Shown: piece by piece, positions 17,710-26,076 of the stretch | Position numbering within the stretch: position 1 is the stretch's first letter | Layout: each line of letters starts with the position of its first letter | NCBI GenBank assembly: GCA_910575835.1 | Contig: CAJTGB010000024.1 | Coordinates: 1 to 64,000, forward strand | Source of the DNA: Lachnospiraceae bacterium | GTDB lineage: Bacteria; Bacillota; Clostridia; Lachnospirales; Lachnospiraceae | Direction of reading: 5' to 3' | Length of the DNA: 64,000 nucleotides | Translations under genes and position numbers: made by a program | Notes under the pieces: model-generated | The model's database searches: none | What the model was told of the DNA's origin: nothing | What the model saw: only the letters and a program-made list of their open reading frames with translations

Positions 17710-18378
17710 ATGAAAGCCATCGAAAGGATTAAGAAACTGATCAAAGACTACCGCCATGCATGGGTGCTGCTGTATGGCCTGATCTATATGCCGTGGTTTG
17801 TTTATCTGGAAGGCCGGACGGATGTCCATTATTTTCTGATTCATTCGCCGATCGATGACTATATTCCTTTTATTGAGTATTTTATCGTTCCATACCTGCT
17901 GTGGTTTGCATTCGTGGCCGTGGCGGCGGGATATTTCTTCTTCACAGACAGAGGCGGATTCTACCGTCTGAGCGCTTTTCTGGTCATCGGGATGACATTT
18001 TTCCTGCTCCTGTGCACGGTCTTCCCCAACGGACTCAATCTGCGCCCGGCTGTTTTCGAGAGGGATAATATATTCGTAGATATGGTGAGATCTGTCTACA
18101 GGACGGACACTCCGACGAATGTACTTCCAAGTATCCATGTGTTCAACTCCCTTGGCGTCTGTATCGCGATCGGCCGCAGCGACGCCCTTAAAAAGCACCG
18201 TAAGATCCAATATGCCTCCTATCTGCTGGCTGTACTGATCATTCTGTCAACCATGTTTTTGAAGCAGCATTCCGTGACAGATGTGATCGCGGCGTTTGCG
18301 CTGGCATGTATCATATACCCGTTCGTATATGCCGCCCAGGAGAAGAAGGCACCGAAGCTGTCACACCAACCGATTTAA
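17710..18378 (+). CDS. PAP2-like membrane phosphatase/transferase
   Basis: 222 aa with about five membrane helices (roughly 17-38, 60-85, 92-112, 145-165, 168-200). LPSIHVFNSLG (about 139-149) and KQHSVTDVIAA (about 184-194) carry the histidines and aspartate of the PAP2/inositol-phosphorylceramide-synthase fold. The first PAP2 motif is weak. It acts on lipid phosphates at the membrane; substrate unknown. It is third in a run of lipid genes but has its own promoter. Confidence 0.75.
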   Translation: MKAIERIKKLIKDYRHAWVLLYGLIYMPWFVYLEGRTDVHYFLIHSPIDDYIPFIEYFIVPYLLWFAFVAVAAGYFFFTDRGGFYRLSAFLVIGMTFFLLLCTVFPNGLNLRPAVFERDNIFVDMVRSVYRTDTPTNVLPSIHVFNSLGVCIAIGRSDALKKHRKIQYASYLLAVLIILSTMFLKQHSVTDVIAAFALACIIYPFVYAAQEKKAPKLSHQPI

Positions 18379-18420
18379 TCGGCTGATATATAATTTTATC
18401 ACAAGAGGAGGATGCAGACT

Positions 18421-18843
18421 ATGTATGCAGAATTTAGCGACAACCTGGTTACAGGCAACGAGATGATCGACTCCCACCACAAGGAGCTGATCGAACGTAT
18501 CAACAAGTTATTGGACAGTTGTGAACAGAGCAACGAGAAGACCGCCGCGATCAAGATGATGGATTATCTTGCGGATTATACGGATTTTCATTTCTCCGCA
18601 GAGGAACAGCTTCAGAAGGATATCGACTATCCGGGCTACGAGCAGCACAAGGCGCAGCATGAGACCTTCAAGAATACCATTAAGGAGCTTGAAGAGATGC
18701 TCTCAGAGGAAGAAGGTCCTTCCAACGCTTTCGTTGAAAAGGTACATGAGAACGTGATCAAGTGGTTCTACACACATATTGAAGGCTTTGACAGATCCGT
18801 TGCAGAATACAAGTTCATGAAAGAGAACAACGAGAGACTGTAA
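18421..18843 (+). CDS. Bacteriohemerythrin
   Basis: 140 aa from ATG 18421, preferred to ATG 18412 because AGAGGAGG ends only one base before the latter. Four-helix bundle with the full set of di-iron ligands: H19 or H20, H57, E61, H76, H80, H119 and D124. It binds O2 reversibly and in anaerobes probably buffers or senses oxygen. It is a stand-alone single-domain protein, not fused to a sensor. A bidirectional terminator follows. Confidence 0.92.
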   Translation: MYAEFSDNLVTGNEMIDSHHKELIERINKLLDSCEQSNEKTAAIKMMDYLADYTDFHFSAEEQLQKDIDYPGYEQHKAQHETFKNTIKELEEMLSEEEGPSNAFVEKVHENVIKWFYTHIEGFDRSVAEYKFMKENNERL

Positions 18844-18860
18844 CACTGGCTTAACAGACA

Positions 18861-18904
18861 ACAGCCGCATTAAGAGAATGACACTCTGCTCTTAATGCGG
18901 CTGT
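18861..18904. terminator. Bidirectional terminator between bacteriohemerythrin and sfsA-mutY
   Basis: ACAGCCGCATTAAGAG (18861-18876) and its exact reverse complement (18889-18904) with a 12-nt loop, between convergent genes. Confidence 0.8.
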
Positions 18905-18909
18905 CTTTG

Positions 18910-20706
18910 TCAGCTGATCCCTGCACCCTTTGTATAATGCTCATAAGCCGAGGGGATCGGATATTCCCGCTCTATCTCCTCCGGCGATATGAAGAGGAAG
19001 CCCCTCTCATTCGTCCGCTCCAGCTCGTCTACCAGAATCTCATATCCCGTCATGTGCCATTCAATGTGGCTGAATATATGCTTAGCCTCCCCCAGTTCCT
19101 TGATCCTGACCGGCATTAAGCCTATCTTCTTGCTGTGAGCCGCCGCTTCCTTAAGATTCATCCGCCCCGGTTCGCTTGGGAATTCATACAGACCGGCAAG
19201 CAGACCTTTTGCCGGACGCTTTCGGATCGCCAGATGCCTGCCGTCCTTGAATACGAATACCGTCCTCTCTTCCGTCCTTCTTGCCTTGTTCTTTGTCTTC
19301 ACCGGGATCTCGGAGATCATTCCCTGCTTCCTTGCCTCACACCCGCCGGAAACCGGACATTCGCCGCACTTTGGTTTGCCGTTCGGCACACAGACAAGTG
19401 CCCCAAGTTCGATCAACCCCTGGTTAAAATCACTGGCCGCATCCTTGGGAATGATCTGTTCCAAAGCTTCTTCTATCTTCCTTCGCACGCTCTGCTTCGC
19501 AATATCTTCCCTGCTTCCCGCGAGCCTGGATATCACCCTCAATACATTGCCGTCCACTGCCGGCTTGGGAAGTCCGTAGGCAAATGCGCTGATCGCGCCT
19601 GCTGTGTAATTGCCGATTCCTTTTAGTGAGCGGATCTCTTCATAGGTATCAGGGAATTCCCCATGATGATCGATCATGATCTGCTGCGCCGCCTTCTGCA
19701 TGTTCCGCACGCGGTTGTAATATCCAAGCCCTTCCCATAGCTTCAGCAGCACATCTTCGTCAGCCTCAGCCAGTTCCTTCACCGTCGGCAATTCTCTTAA
19801 GAACCGCTCATAGTACGGCTTCACCGCTTCCACCCTGGTCTGCTGCAGCATGATCTCCGATACCCACACATGATAGGCATCTGGGTTCCTGCGCCAGGGA
19901 AGGTCCCGCTTATGCTCACGATACCAGTCTATGACAGGCCTGGCAATATTCAGGCCGGACAATCCGGCGCCTTGCCCGCACACCGCCTCATCCGAATATC
20001 CTGCCAATCTCTCCTCTTCCGGTTTCTTAAGTACGACCTGCACCTCATCCGCAATGCGGATATCGTCCTTCTGTACCTCGCAGTCATATGCCAGCACCCG
20101 GACGCCTGCTTTTGCCGCGTTAAAAAGAGCCTCTCCGAAAGCCGGATGCGTGTCCATATTCGGCGTAAAGCAGCTGACTCCCTTCATCTGCACCACAAAA
20201 AACACGTATGCTTCATAGCCCTCTCCCACGGCCGCCTTCAATTCTTCCACATGCTTCACCGCCCGCTCGCTCGGCGCATCCGGGAACCGCACTGCGCCGT
20301 CCTCTTCCAGCGTAACGCCCTTAACCTCAATGAGTATCTTCTTACCGTCTGCTTCTACATAGAGATCGAAGCGCGAACTGCCGTAGGTGTATTCCGGGCG
20401 TATCCGGGTTATATTTTGAAAAAGGTTTCCCTCTTCTAACCATTCCTTCACCAGATGATTCGGAATCTGAGAATCCATATTCACCATACGGCTGCCCTTC
20501 TCTACGGCTATCAGATCCCATCTGGTCTTCCGGCCCGGCTTATCCGATTCCTGAACATAGACTGACGCGCCCGGTCTCAGCAGCTCTGCACAGCGCCCGG
20601 TATTCTTAACATGAACCGTCTCAGTGCTTCCTTCTATATTAATGTGCGCTATAAAACGGTTCGGACGTTCTATGAACGTTCCCTGATGGATATTGGTGTA
20701 ATGCAT
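18910..20706 (-). CDS. SfsA nuclease - MutY adenine glycosylase fusion protein
   Basis: 598 aa, about twice either parent. Residues 1-230 are SfsA: D114 in FDLYV and E127-V-K129 form a PD-(D/E)XK-type site. Residues about 255-470 are the MutY glycosylase: E284 in SEIMLQQTR and D385 in VDGNVLRV are the catalytic pair, and C439, C447, C450, C456 bind [4Fe-4S] (first spacing seven residues). Residues about 475-598 form the NUDIX-like 8-oxoG recognition domain. MutY removes adenine opposite 8-oxoguanine; SfsA is a DNA/RNA-binding nuclease in related proteins. The frame is continuous, so the fusion is real in this sequence. The upstream YesL stop codon directly abuts the start. Confidence 0.9.
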   Translation of the reverse strand: MHYTNIHQGTFIERPNRFIAHINIEGSTETVHVKNTGRCAELLRPGASVYVQESDKPGRKTRWDLIAVEKGSRMVNMDSQIPNHLVKEWLEEGNLFQNITRIRPEYTYGSSRFDLYVEADGKKILIEVKGVTLEEDGAVRFPDAPSERAVKHVEELKAAVGEGYEAYVFFVVQMKGVSCFTPNMDTHPAFGEALFNAAKAGVRVLAYDCEVQKDDIRIADEVQVVLKKPEEERLAGYSDEAVCGQGAGLSGLNIARPVIDWYREHKRDLPWRRNPDAYHVWVSEIMLQQTRVEAVKPYYERFLRELPTVKELAEADEDVLLKLWEGLGYYNRVRNMQKAAQQIMIDHHGEFPDTYEEIRSLKGIGNYTAGAISAFAYGLPKPAVDGNVLRVISRLAGSREDIAKQSVRRKIEEALEQIIPKDAASDFNQGLIELGALVCVPNGKPKCGECPVSGGCEARKQGMISEIPVKTKNKARRTEERTVFVFKDGRHLAIRKRPAKGLLAGLYEFPSEPGRMNLKEAAAHSKKIGLMPVRIKELGEAKHIFSHIEWHMTGYEILVDELERTNERGFLFISPEEIEREYPIPSAYEHYTKGAGIS

Positions 20707-21360
20707 CTATTCTCCCTTCTCACTCTCTGTACCGGACTCTTTCTCAAGATAAGGCTTAAACAGCCTGTACAGCAGCAGTGAATTCAGATAAGCCGTAAGC
20801 CCAAACCCAAAGAAGAACCAGCAGCAGGCCCAAAGCGGCATCAGCTTATAATCCTGATATGTCATATACATCGGAAATACCGAGACGACTGCGATCACTA
20901 TTGTATATGGAAAACGCATAAACGCGAAGATCACCGCATTCTTAACCTGTGATGCGGTACTGCTGGAAAATGCGGCTATAACAGGGAACACATACAGAGC
21001 CAGGATCACCAGCAGAACCATGAGTCCTTCTGATAATATCATAAGTATATTCCCCATCTGCCCCGTCCCGCTTCCCAGGAAACGGATATTCGTGACCAGG
21101 ATAAAACCGGCCGCAGCGATTCCGAGCCAAACGATAAGAGACTGTACAAAATTCTCCTTAAATGCGCGGAAGAATGTCTTGACCATCCCGTAGCTGTTCC
21201 CCTTCACAGACCTAAGCGTGCAGTGATAAAGCGCCGTCAGGGACGGACCGATGGTAACCAGAGGAATGGAACAGAAAACAAACAGAAGATTGGCGATCAC
21301 AATATCCCCGATATGATTCAAAATTTCGTGTACAATATTATCCTGATTCATCAGATTCAT
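20707..21360 (-). CDS. YesL family membrane protein (DUF624)
   Basis: 217 aa from ATG 21360, chosen because GGAGGAGT lies upstream; the longer open frame has no site. About five membrane helices. The N-terminal segment (VHEILNHIGDIVIANLLFVFCSIPLVTIGPSLTALY) is characteristic of YesL/DUF624 proteins, which usually accompany Lpl-type polysaccharide ABC transporters. Here it lies next to sfsA-mutY and is divergent from the alpha-galactoside transporter genes 400 bp away, so it may serve that transporter. Confidence 0.8.
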   Translation of the reverse strand: MNLMNQDNIVHEILNHIGDIVIANLLFVFCSIPLVTIGPSLTALYHCTLRSVKGNSYGMVKTFFRAFKENFVQSLIVWLGIAAAGFILVTNIRFLGSGTGQMGNILMILSEGLMVLLVILALYVFPVIAAFSSSTASQVKNAVIFAFMRFPYTIVIAVVSVFPMYMTYQDYKLMPLWACCWFFFGFGLTAYLNSLLLYRLFKPYLEKESGTESEKGE

Positions 21361-21756
21361 AATACTACTCCTCCTTCGTATGTAGCCGTATTTATGAAAG
21401 CTATTGTAGCATTGAACCCACCGCCTTGTAAAGAGAAATGCTGTACTGCGGGTGATATGGAAAAATGTTCTGGCTATATAGAAAGGTGTTTTAAGAATGA
21501 CAAAAAATGTCGAAAAAAACATACAATGTGCAATACGTTTTCTTAGATTTGGAGTGATTTTTTTGTGCGCAATTCGTATATTATCCTCAAAACAGGTTAA
21601 AAAAATAACAAAACCATACAAATAAGCAACATTTTTCCATATATTCAAAACATGATACCATTTAACATTATTCCATGTACATATATAATAAATAACATGA
21701 CAGCGCTGGTAAAAAACATGTCAAATTGACGAAACCAATTTTAAGGAGGAGAAATT
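21361..21756. other. AT-rich divergent intergenic region
   Basis: 396 bp between the YesL gene and the sugar-binding protein gene. Very AT-rich, with long A runs and no credible gene. The only promoter-like element I see is TATAAT at 21684-21689, with TTTAAC 17 bp upstream (21661-21666), oriented toward the binding-protein gene; CATGTTTTTTACC-type repeats around 21705-21725 may be AraC sites. Confidence 0.4.
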
Positions 21757-23055
21757 ATGAAGTTAAAGAAGTTAACAGCATTATGTTTGGCTGGAGCAAT
21801 GGTACTCTCTACAGCAGCATGCGGAGGCGGAAGCGGTGACTCCGGCAGCTCAGGCGGCGACGGCGGCTCCGGCAGTTCTGAGGGCGGCGAGCTTTCTATT
21901 TCTATATGGGATACGAACCAGGAACCTGGTATCAATGAGATCCTGGCAGATTTTACAGAAGAGACCGGAATCAAGACAAAACTAACTGTTGTTAAGTGGG
22001 ACGAGTATTGGACGATGTTGGAAGCAGGCGCGCAGGGCGGTTCCCTTCCGGATGTATTCTGGATGCACTCCAACGAAAGTGAAAGATATATGTCCAACGA
22101 CATGCTTCTTGACTTAACAGATAAGATCGCAGAAAGCGACCTTATCGATCCTGCGAATTACCCGGAAGATATCTGGGGTCTTTACACACATGAAGATAAG
22201 TATTATGCAGTACCTAAGGATGTAGACACGATCGCTCTGTGGTACAACAAGACCATGTTTGACGAAGCAGAACTTGAGTATCCGACAGCTGACTGGACTT
22301 GGGACGATATGTTTGAAGCAGCTAAGAAGCTTACCAAGGACGACGGAAGCCAGTACGGACTTGCTCTCAGGAACGACAACAACCAGGCCGGCTACTACAA
22401 CATGATCTACGATAACGGCGGATATGTTATCAATGATGACAGGACAAAGTCCGGATGGGATGATCCGAAGACGATCGAAGCTATGGAGCAGGTAGAAGAG
22501 TACATCAAAGCAGGCGTTATGCCTTCCATGGAGACAATGTCTGAGAACGGTGAAGACGTACTGTTCCAGTCCGGTAAGGTAGCAATGGTACTTCAGGGAT
22601 CCTGGATGCTGGCAGCTTACAAAGACAACGAATATACTGCTGAGAACTGTGACTGTGTAGAGCTTCCGAAGAGCGCTACAACCGACAGAAGAGTATCCAT
22701 CTACAACGGTCTTGGATGGGCTGCATCCGCAAGCGGAAGCAACACAGAGAACGCATGGAAGCTGATCGAGTACTTAGGTTCAGAGGCAGCTCAGAAGAAG
22801 CAGGCAGAGCTTGGCGTTACAATGTCCGCATACACAGGAACATCTGATGCATGGGCTGATTCCGCAGACTTTAACCTGGAAGCTTATCTGAATATGATGG
22901 ACGACATGGTAATCCGTCCATACTCCAAGTCTACCGTAACATGGGAGAACGAAGACAATGAGATTCTGAAGGAAGTCTACACAGGCGATAAGAGCATGGC
23001 TGACGCCTGCAAGGAGATGGCTGACCAGATGAATGAGAAGTTGGCTGAAGAATAG
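21757..23055 (+). CDS. Sugar ABC transporter solute-binding lipoprotein
   Basis: 432 aa. Signal peptide with lipobox LSTAAC (Cys near residue 24) followed by a Gly/Ser-rich linker (GGGSGDSGSSGGDGG...). The rest is a family 1 extracellular solute-binding protein. It captures an oligosaccharide outside the membrane for the two permeases downstream. Codon use is strongly biased, with repeated preferred codons, suggesting high expression. Linked GH36 and GH4 alpha-galactosidases point to raffinose/melibiose-type ligands. AAGGAGG precedes the start. No ATPase gene is nearby, so a shared ATPase (MsmK type) is assumed. Confidence 0.92.
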   Translation: MKLKKLTALCLAGAMVLSTAACGGGSGDSGSSGGDGGSGSSEGGELSISIWDTNQEPGINEILADFTEETGIKTKLTVVKWDEYWTMLEAGAQGGSLPDVFWMHSNESERYMSNDMLLDLTDKIAESDLIDPANYPEDIWGLYTHEDKYYAVPKDVDTIALWYNKTMFDEAELEYPTADWTWDDMFEAAKKLTKDDGSQYGLALRNDNNQAGYYNMIYDNGGYVINDDRTKSGWDDPKTIEAMEQVEEYIKAGVMPSMETMSENGEDVLFQSGKVAMVLQGSWMLAAYKDNEYTAENCDCVELPKSATTDRRVSIYNGLGWAASASGSNTENAWKLIEYLGSEAAQKKQAELGVTMSAYTGTSDAWADSADFNLEAYLNMMDDMVIRPYSKSTVTWENEDNEILKEVYTGDKSMADACKEMADQMNEKLAEE

Positions 23056-23133
23056 TAACATATTGGGGATTGGTGTATATACATCTAAACTGTCATTGAT
23101 AGCTTTTCTAATATAATTATGACACAAACACAG

Positions 23134-23157
23134 CGGGCAGATCTTCGTATCTGCCCG
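23134..23157 (+). promoter_or_regulatory. Intercistronic hairpin after the binding-protein gene
   Basis: CGGGCAGAT (23134-23142) pairs with ATCTGCCCG (23149-23157) around CTTCGT. No U-run follows, so it is more likely an mRNA-stabilising or partial-termination hairpin that favours the binding protein over the permeases. Confidence 0.6.
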
Positions 23158-23179
23158 TATAAAAAAAGGAGTGAGTCAA

Positions 23180-24079
23180 ATGACTAATAGCGGAAAGCCT
23201 GCGAAAACAGGCAGGGAAAAAAGTGAGTTTCTATGGGGTTGGCTGTTTATTCTTCCGACAGTCATCGGTTTGATCATATTAAATATTATTCCTATATTCC
23301 AGACGATCTATCAGAGTTTTTTTAAGACCGGTGATTTCGGAAAGGGTAATATTTTCGTAGGATTTGAAAATTATTCTAAGGTTTTTGGAGACTCTGAAGT
23401 ATGGCAGTCTCTAATCAACACATTGAAATATGCAGTTGTTGAAGTTCCGTTCTCTATTGCGATCGCCCTCGTTCTGGCAGTTCTGCTGAACAGAAAGATG
23501 CGGGGCCGTTCCGTATACAGAACGATCATCTTCCTTCCTATGGTTGCGGCTCCGGCGGCAGTTGCTATGGTGTGGAGATGGTTATTCAACTCCGACTTCG
23601 GTCTGATCAACAACGTTTTTCACGTTCAAGTTAAGTGGGTATCTGATCCTAAGATCGCCGTTTTCGCTGTTGCGGTAATCGGTGTATGGTCCATCCTTGG
23701 ATACAACATGGTACTGTTCTTATCCGGTCTTCAGGAGATTCCTGGAGACTATTATGAGGCGGCATCTATTGACGGTGCAACCGGTATCAAGAGCTTTTTC
23801 CATATCACGATCCCGCTGTTGTCCCCTACAATCTTCTTCGTATTGGTAACACGTGTAATCGGCGCCCTTCAGGTATTCGACTTGATGTACATGGTAATGG
23901 ACAAATCAAACCCGGCTCTTGATAAGACACAGTCTTTGGTTTACTTATTCTATAAGTACGCATTTATCAACAAGAACATGGGCTATGGTTCAACAATCGT
24001 CGTTCTCCTGCTTATCATCACCATGATCGTTACGGTATTCCAGATGATCGGCCAGAAGAAATGGGTATTCTACAACTAA
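23180..24079 (+). CDS. Sugar ABC transporter permease (MalF/UgpA type)
   Basis: 299 aa from ATG 23180; AAAGGAG is 9 bp upstream, while the in-frame GTG at 23171 lies inside that site. Six membrane helices. The cytoplasmic EAA loop (EIPGDYYEAASIDGATGIKSFF, about residues 186-207) contacts the ATPase. It forms the channel with the following permease for an alpha-galactoside. Typical length for the family. Confidence 0.92.
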   Translation: MTNSGKPAKTGREKSEFLWGWLFILPTVIGLIILNIIPIFQTIYQSFFKTGDFGKGNIFVGFENYSKVFGDSEVWQSLINTLKYAVVEVPFSIAIALVLAVLLNRKMRGRSVYRTIIFLPMVAAPAAVAMVWRWLFNSDFGLINNVFHVQVKWVSDPKIAVFAVAVIGVWSILGYNMVLFLSGLQEIPGDYYEAASIDGATGIKSFFHITIPLLSPTIFFVLVTRVIGALQVFDLMYMVMDKSNPALDKTQSLVYLFYKYAFINKNMGYGSTIVVLLLIITMIVTVFQMIGQKKWVFYN

Positions 24080-24094
24080 AGGAGGGCAAACAGA

Positions 24095-24934
24095 ATGGAT
24101 AGTATGGAAAGAAATAGAAAAATCGTTACTGTCGTAATACATGCTGTACTGGTCCTTGTATCGATCACGATGCTGATTCCTTTTATCTGGATGATCCTTA
24201 CCGCATTCAAATCAGTAACAGAAGCAACATCAGTTGACCCGTTTGTAATCTTCCCTACAGTATGGAGAAAGGATTCCTTTACTGCTGTAATGCAGAACAT
24301 GAACTTCCTGATGCTGTATAAGAACACATTGCTGTTGATCTTCTTCCGTGTATTATGCGCGGTATTGACAGCAACAATGGCTGGTTATGCTTTTGGACGC
24401 CTTCATTTCAAAGGAAGAGACGCCTGTTTCTCACTGGTTCTGTTCCAGATGATGGTACCTGCACAGATCTTCATCATTCCTCAATACCTGATGATCAGTA
24501 AAGTCGGAATGCTGAATACGATCTTCGCTCTGGTATTCCCAGGTATGGTTACCGCCTTTGGTACATTCCTTCTCCGCCAGGGGTATATGGGACTTCCGAA
24601 CGACTTGGAGGAGGCTGCAAGACTGGATGGCTGTAATATCGGCCAGACCTTCCTCTACATCATGGCTCCGCTTACAAGGTCCAGTATGGTGGCACTTGGT
24701 ATCTTCACCGCAGTGTTCGCATTCAAGGATCTGATGTGGCCAATGATCGTTAATACTGATAAGGATATGCTGGTTCTCTCTTCTGCTCTGGCTAAGATGC
24801 AGGGACAGTATGTATCCAAGTTCCCGGAACTGATGGCAGCATCTCTGATCGCATGTATCCCGATGATCGTGATCTACGTCATCTTCCAGAAACAGTTTAT
24901 TGAAGGTATCGCTACAAGCGGTGGAAAATTATAA
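24095..24934 (+). CDS. Sugar ABC transporter permease (MalG type)
   Basis: 279 aa with six membrane helices and an EAA loop (LPNDLEEAARLDGCNIGQTF, about 168-187). Partner of the preceding permease, starting 15 bp after it behind AAAGGAGGG. The C-terminus ends IEGIATSGGKL, as usual for MalG-like carbohydrate permeases. A terminator follows, so GH36 and GH4 are expressed from a separate promoter. Confidence 0.92.
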   Translation: MDSMERNRKIVTVVIHAVLVLVSITMLIPFIWMILTAFKSVTEATSVDPFVIFPTVWRKDSFTAVMQNMNFLMLYKNTLLLIFFRVLCAVLTATMAGYAFGRLHFKGRDACFSLVLFQMMVPAQIFIIPQYLMISKVGMLNTIFALVFPGMVTAFGTFLLRQGYMGLPNDLEEAARLDGCNIGQTFLYIMAPLTRSSMVALGIFTAVFAFKDLMWPMIVNTDKDMLVLSSALAKMQGQYVSKFPELMAASLIACIPMIVIYVIFQKQFIEGIATSGGKL

Positions 24935-25011
24935 AAGCTATAACAAACAGAATTGAATAAAACACGGAGGATATGCCGCAGGCTATTTTCCGTATACCAG
25001 CGCAAAACAAC

Positions 25012-25036
25012 GGGGTAGCCTTCTAAAGACTACCCC
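25012..25036. terminator. Terminator between the permease and AraC genes
   Basis: GGGGTAG (25012-25018) pairs with CTACCCC (25030-25036), followed by TGTATTTT. It serves the rightward transporter genes and faces the convergent AraC gene. Confidence 0.7.
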
Positions 25037-25042
25037 TGTATT

Positions 25043-25960
25043 TTAAATAGACAGAGACCTCATATACTCGCTCTTATTCTCATACTGAATCAGCTTCTCC
25101 GGTGCATCCCGGAAGTTTGACGGGCTGATGCCGTATTTTTGCTTGAACATCTTAGAGAATGCCAGCGGATCATCATATCCAACCTGGGCAGAGATCGTAT
25201 GGATGGGAAGCGCAGTCTCCCTAAGCAGCGATATGGCTTTGTCAAGCCTGAGTGTGATCAGAAACTTCTGCGGAGACATATTCAGAATCTTCCTGAAGGA
25301 ATTGGTAAGATAACTGCGGTTGATTCCGATATAATCAGCCAAGTCATTGACCTTGATCTTCTGATCATAATGCTTCTGCATATAATCGATCGCCTGTTCA
25401 ACATAGACGGCACAGGGATAGTCATAGCCGCTTCGGCCGGGAAACGGATTCTCCTCGGAATAATCCTCGATCAGGGTACTGAAGAAACGCATCAATTCGC
25501 TGGATCTCTTCAATTCGTTGGCATAGGTAAGCTGATGAGCTTCCAGCATATGCTGAATACATTCAAAGAGTACATCCATATTGCGGACAGGGATGACGGG
25601 GTTCTCGGGCAAGAATCCGGAATTGGTTACGCATGTGTGTGCTTTTCCGCCGTTAAATCCGATCCAGGCATAAGACCATGGACATTCTGCATCAGCTTCA
25701 TATTCCGTATCCATACCCGGATAGATAAGAAATGCCATGTTCTCTCTCAATTCGTAGTGGGTATCTTCACAACGAAATGTGCCTTTGCCCTTAGTAACAA
25801 GATGAATCACATATTCAGTGCGGACGTGTGGGCCAAAATGGTGACCGCATTCCACATCTTCCATACCACAGTAGCTCAGGTACAGATCCACAGAACGTCT
25901 CTGAAGATCTTCCAGGCACTTGTATCGTACGGAATTAGTAAAACCTACTTCAAATTCCAT
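25043..25960 (-). CDS. AraC family regulator of the alpha-galactoside locus
   Basis: 305 aa. An N-terminal cupin-like ligand domain (about 20-150) and a C-terminal pair of helix-turn-helix motifs (about 195-290, with IKVNDLADYIGINRSYLTNSFR and HTISAQVGYDDPLAFSKMFKQKYG). It likely senses the sugar and activates the divergent GH36-GH4 genes and the transporter. Divergent from GH36 with about 116 bp between start codons. Confidence 0.9.
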   Translation of the reverse strand: MEFEVGFTNSVRYKCLEDLQRRSVDLYLSYCGMEDVECGHHFGPHVRTEYVIHLVTKGKGTFRCEDTHYELRENMAFLIYPGMDTEYEADAECPWSYAWIGFNGGKAHTCVTNSGFLPENPVIPVRNMDVLFECIQHMLEAHQLTYANELKRSSELMRFFSTLIEDYSEENPFPGRSGYDYPCAVYVEQAIDYMQKHYDQKIKVNDLADYIGINRSYLTNSFRKILNMSPQKFLITLRLDKAISLLRETALPIHTISAQVGYDDPLAFSKMFKQKYGISPSNFRDAPEKLIQYENKSEYMRSLSI

Positions 25961-25994
25961 ATAACAGCCCCCTTTTTATTGACATATATACATA

Positions 25995-26022
25995 TTGACA
26001 TTTGCAAATACAGACATATAAT
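25995..26022 (+). promoter_or_regulatory. Promoter of the GH36-GH4 operon
   Basis: TTGACA (25995-26000), 16-bp spacer, TATAAT (26017-26022): full consensus in both boxes. ACATATATACATATTGACAT just upstream contains repeats that could be AraC sites. Confidence 0.7.
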
Positions 26023-26076
26023 ACTATTATACGTGATAATAAGGGGATTTTCAACAACAAAATCAGGAGGCATAAA

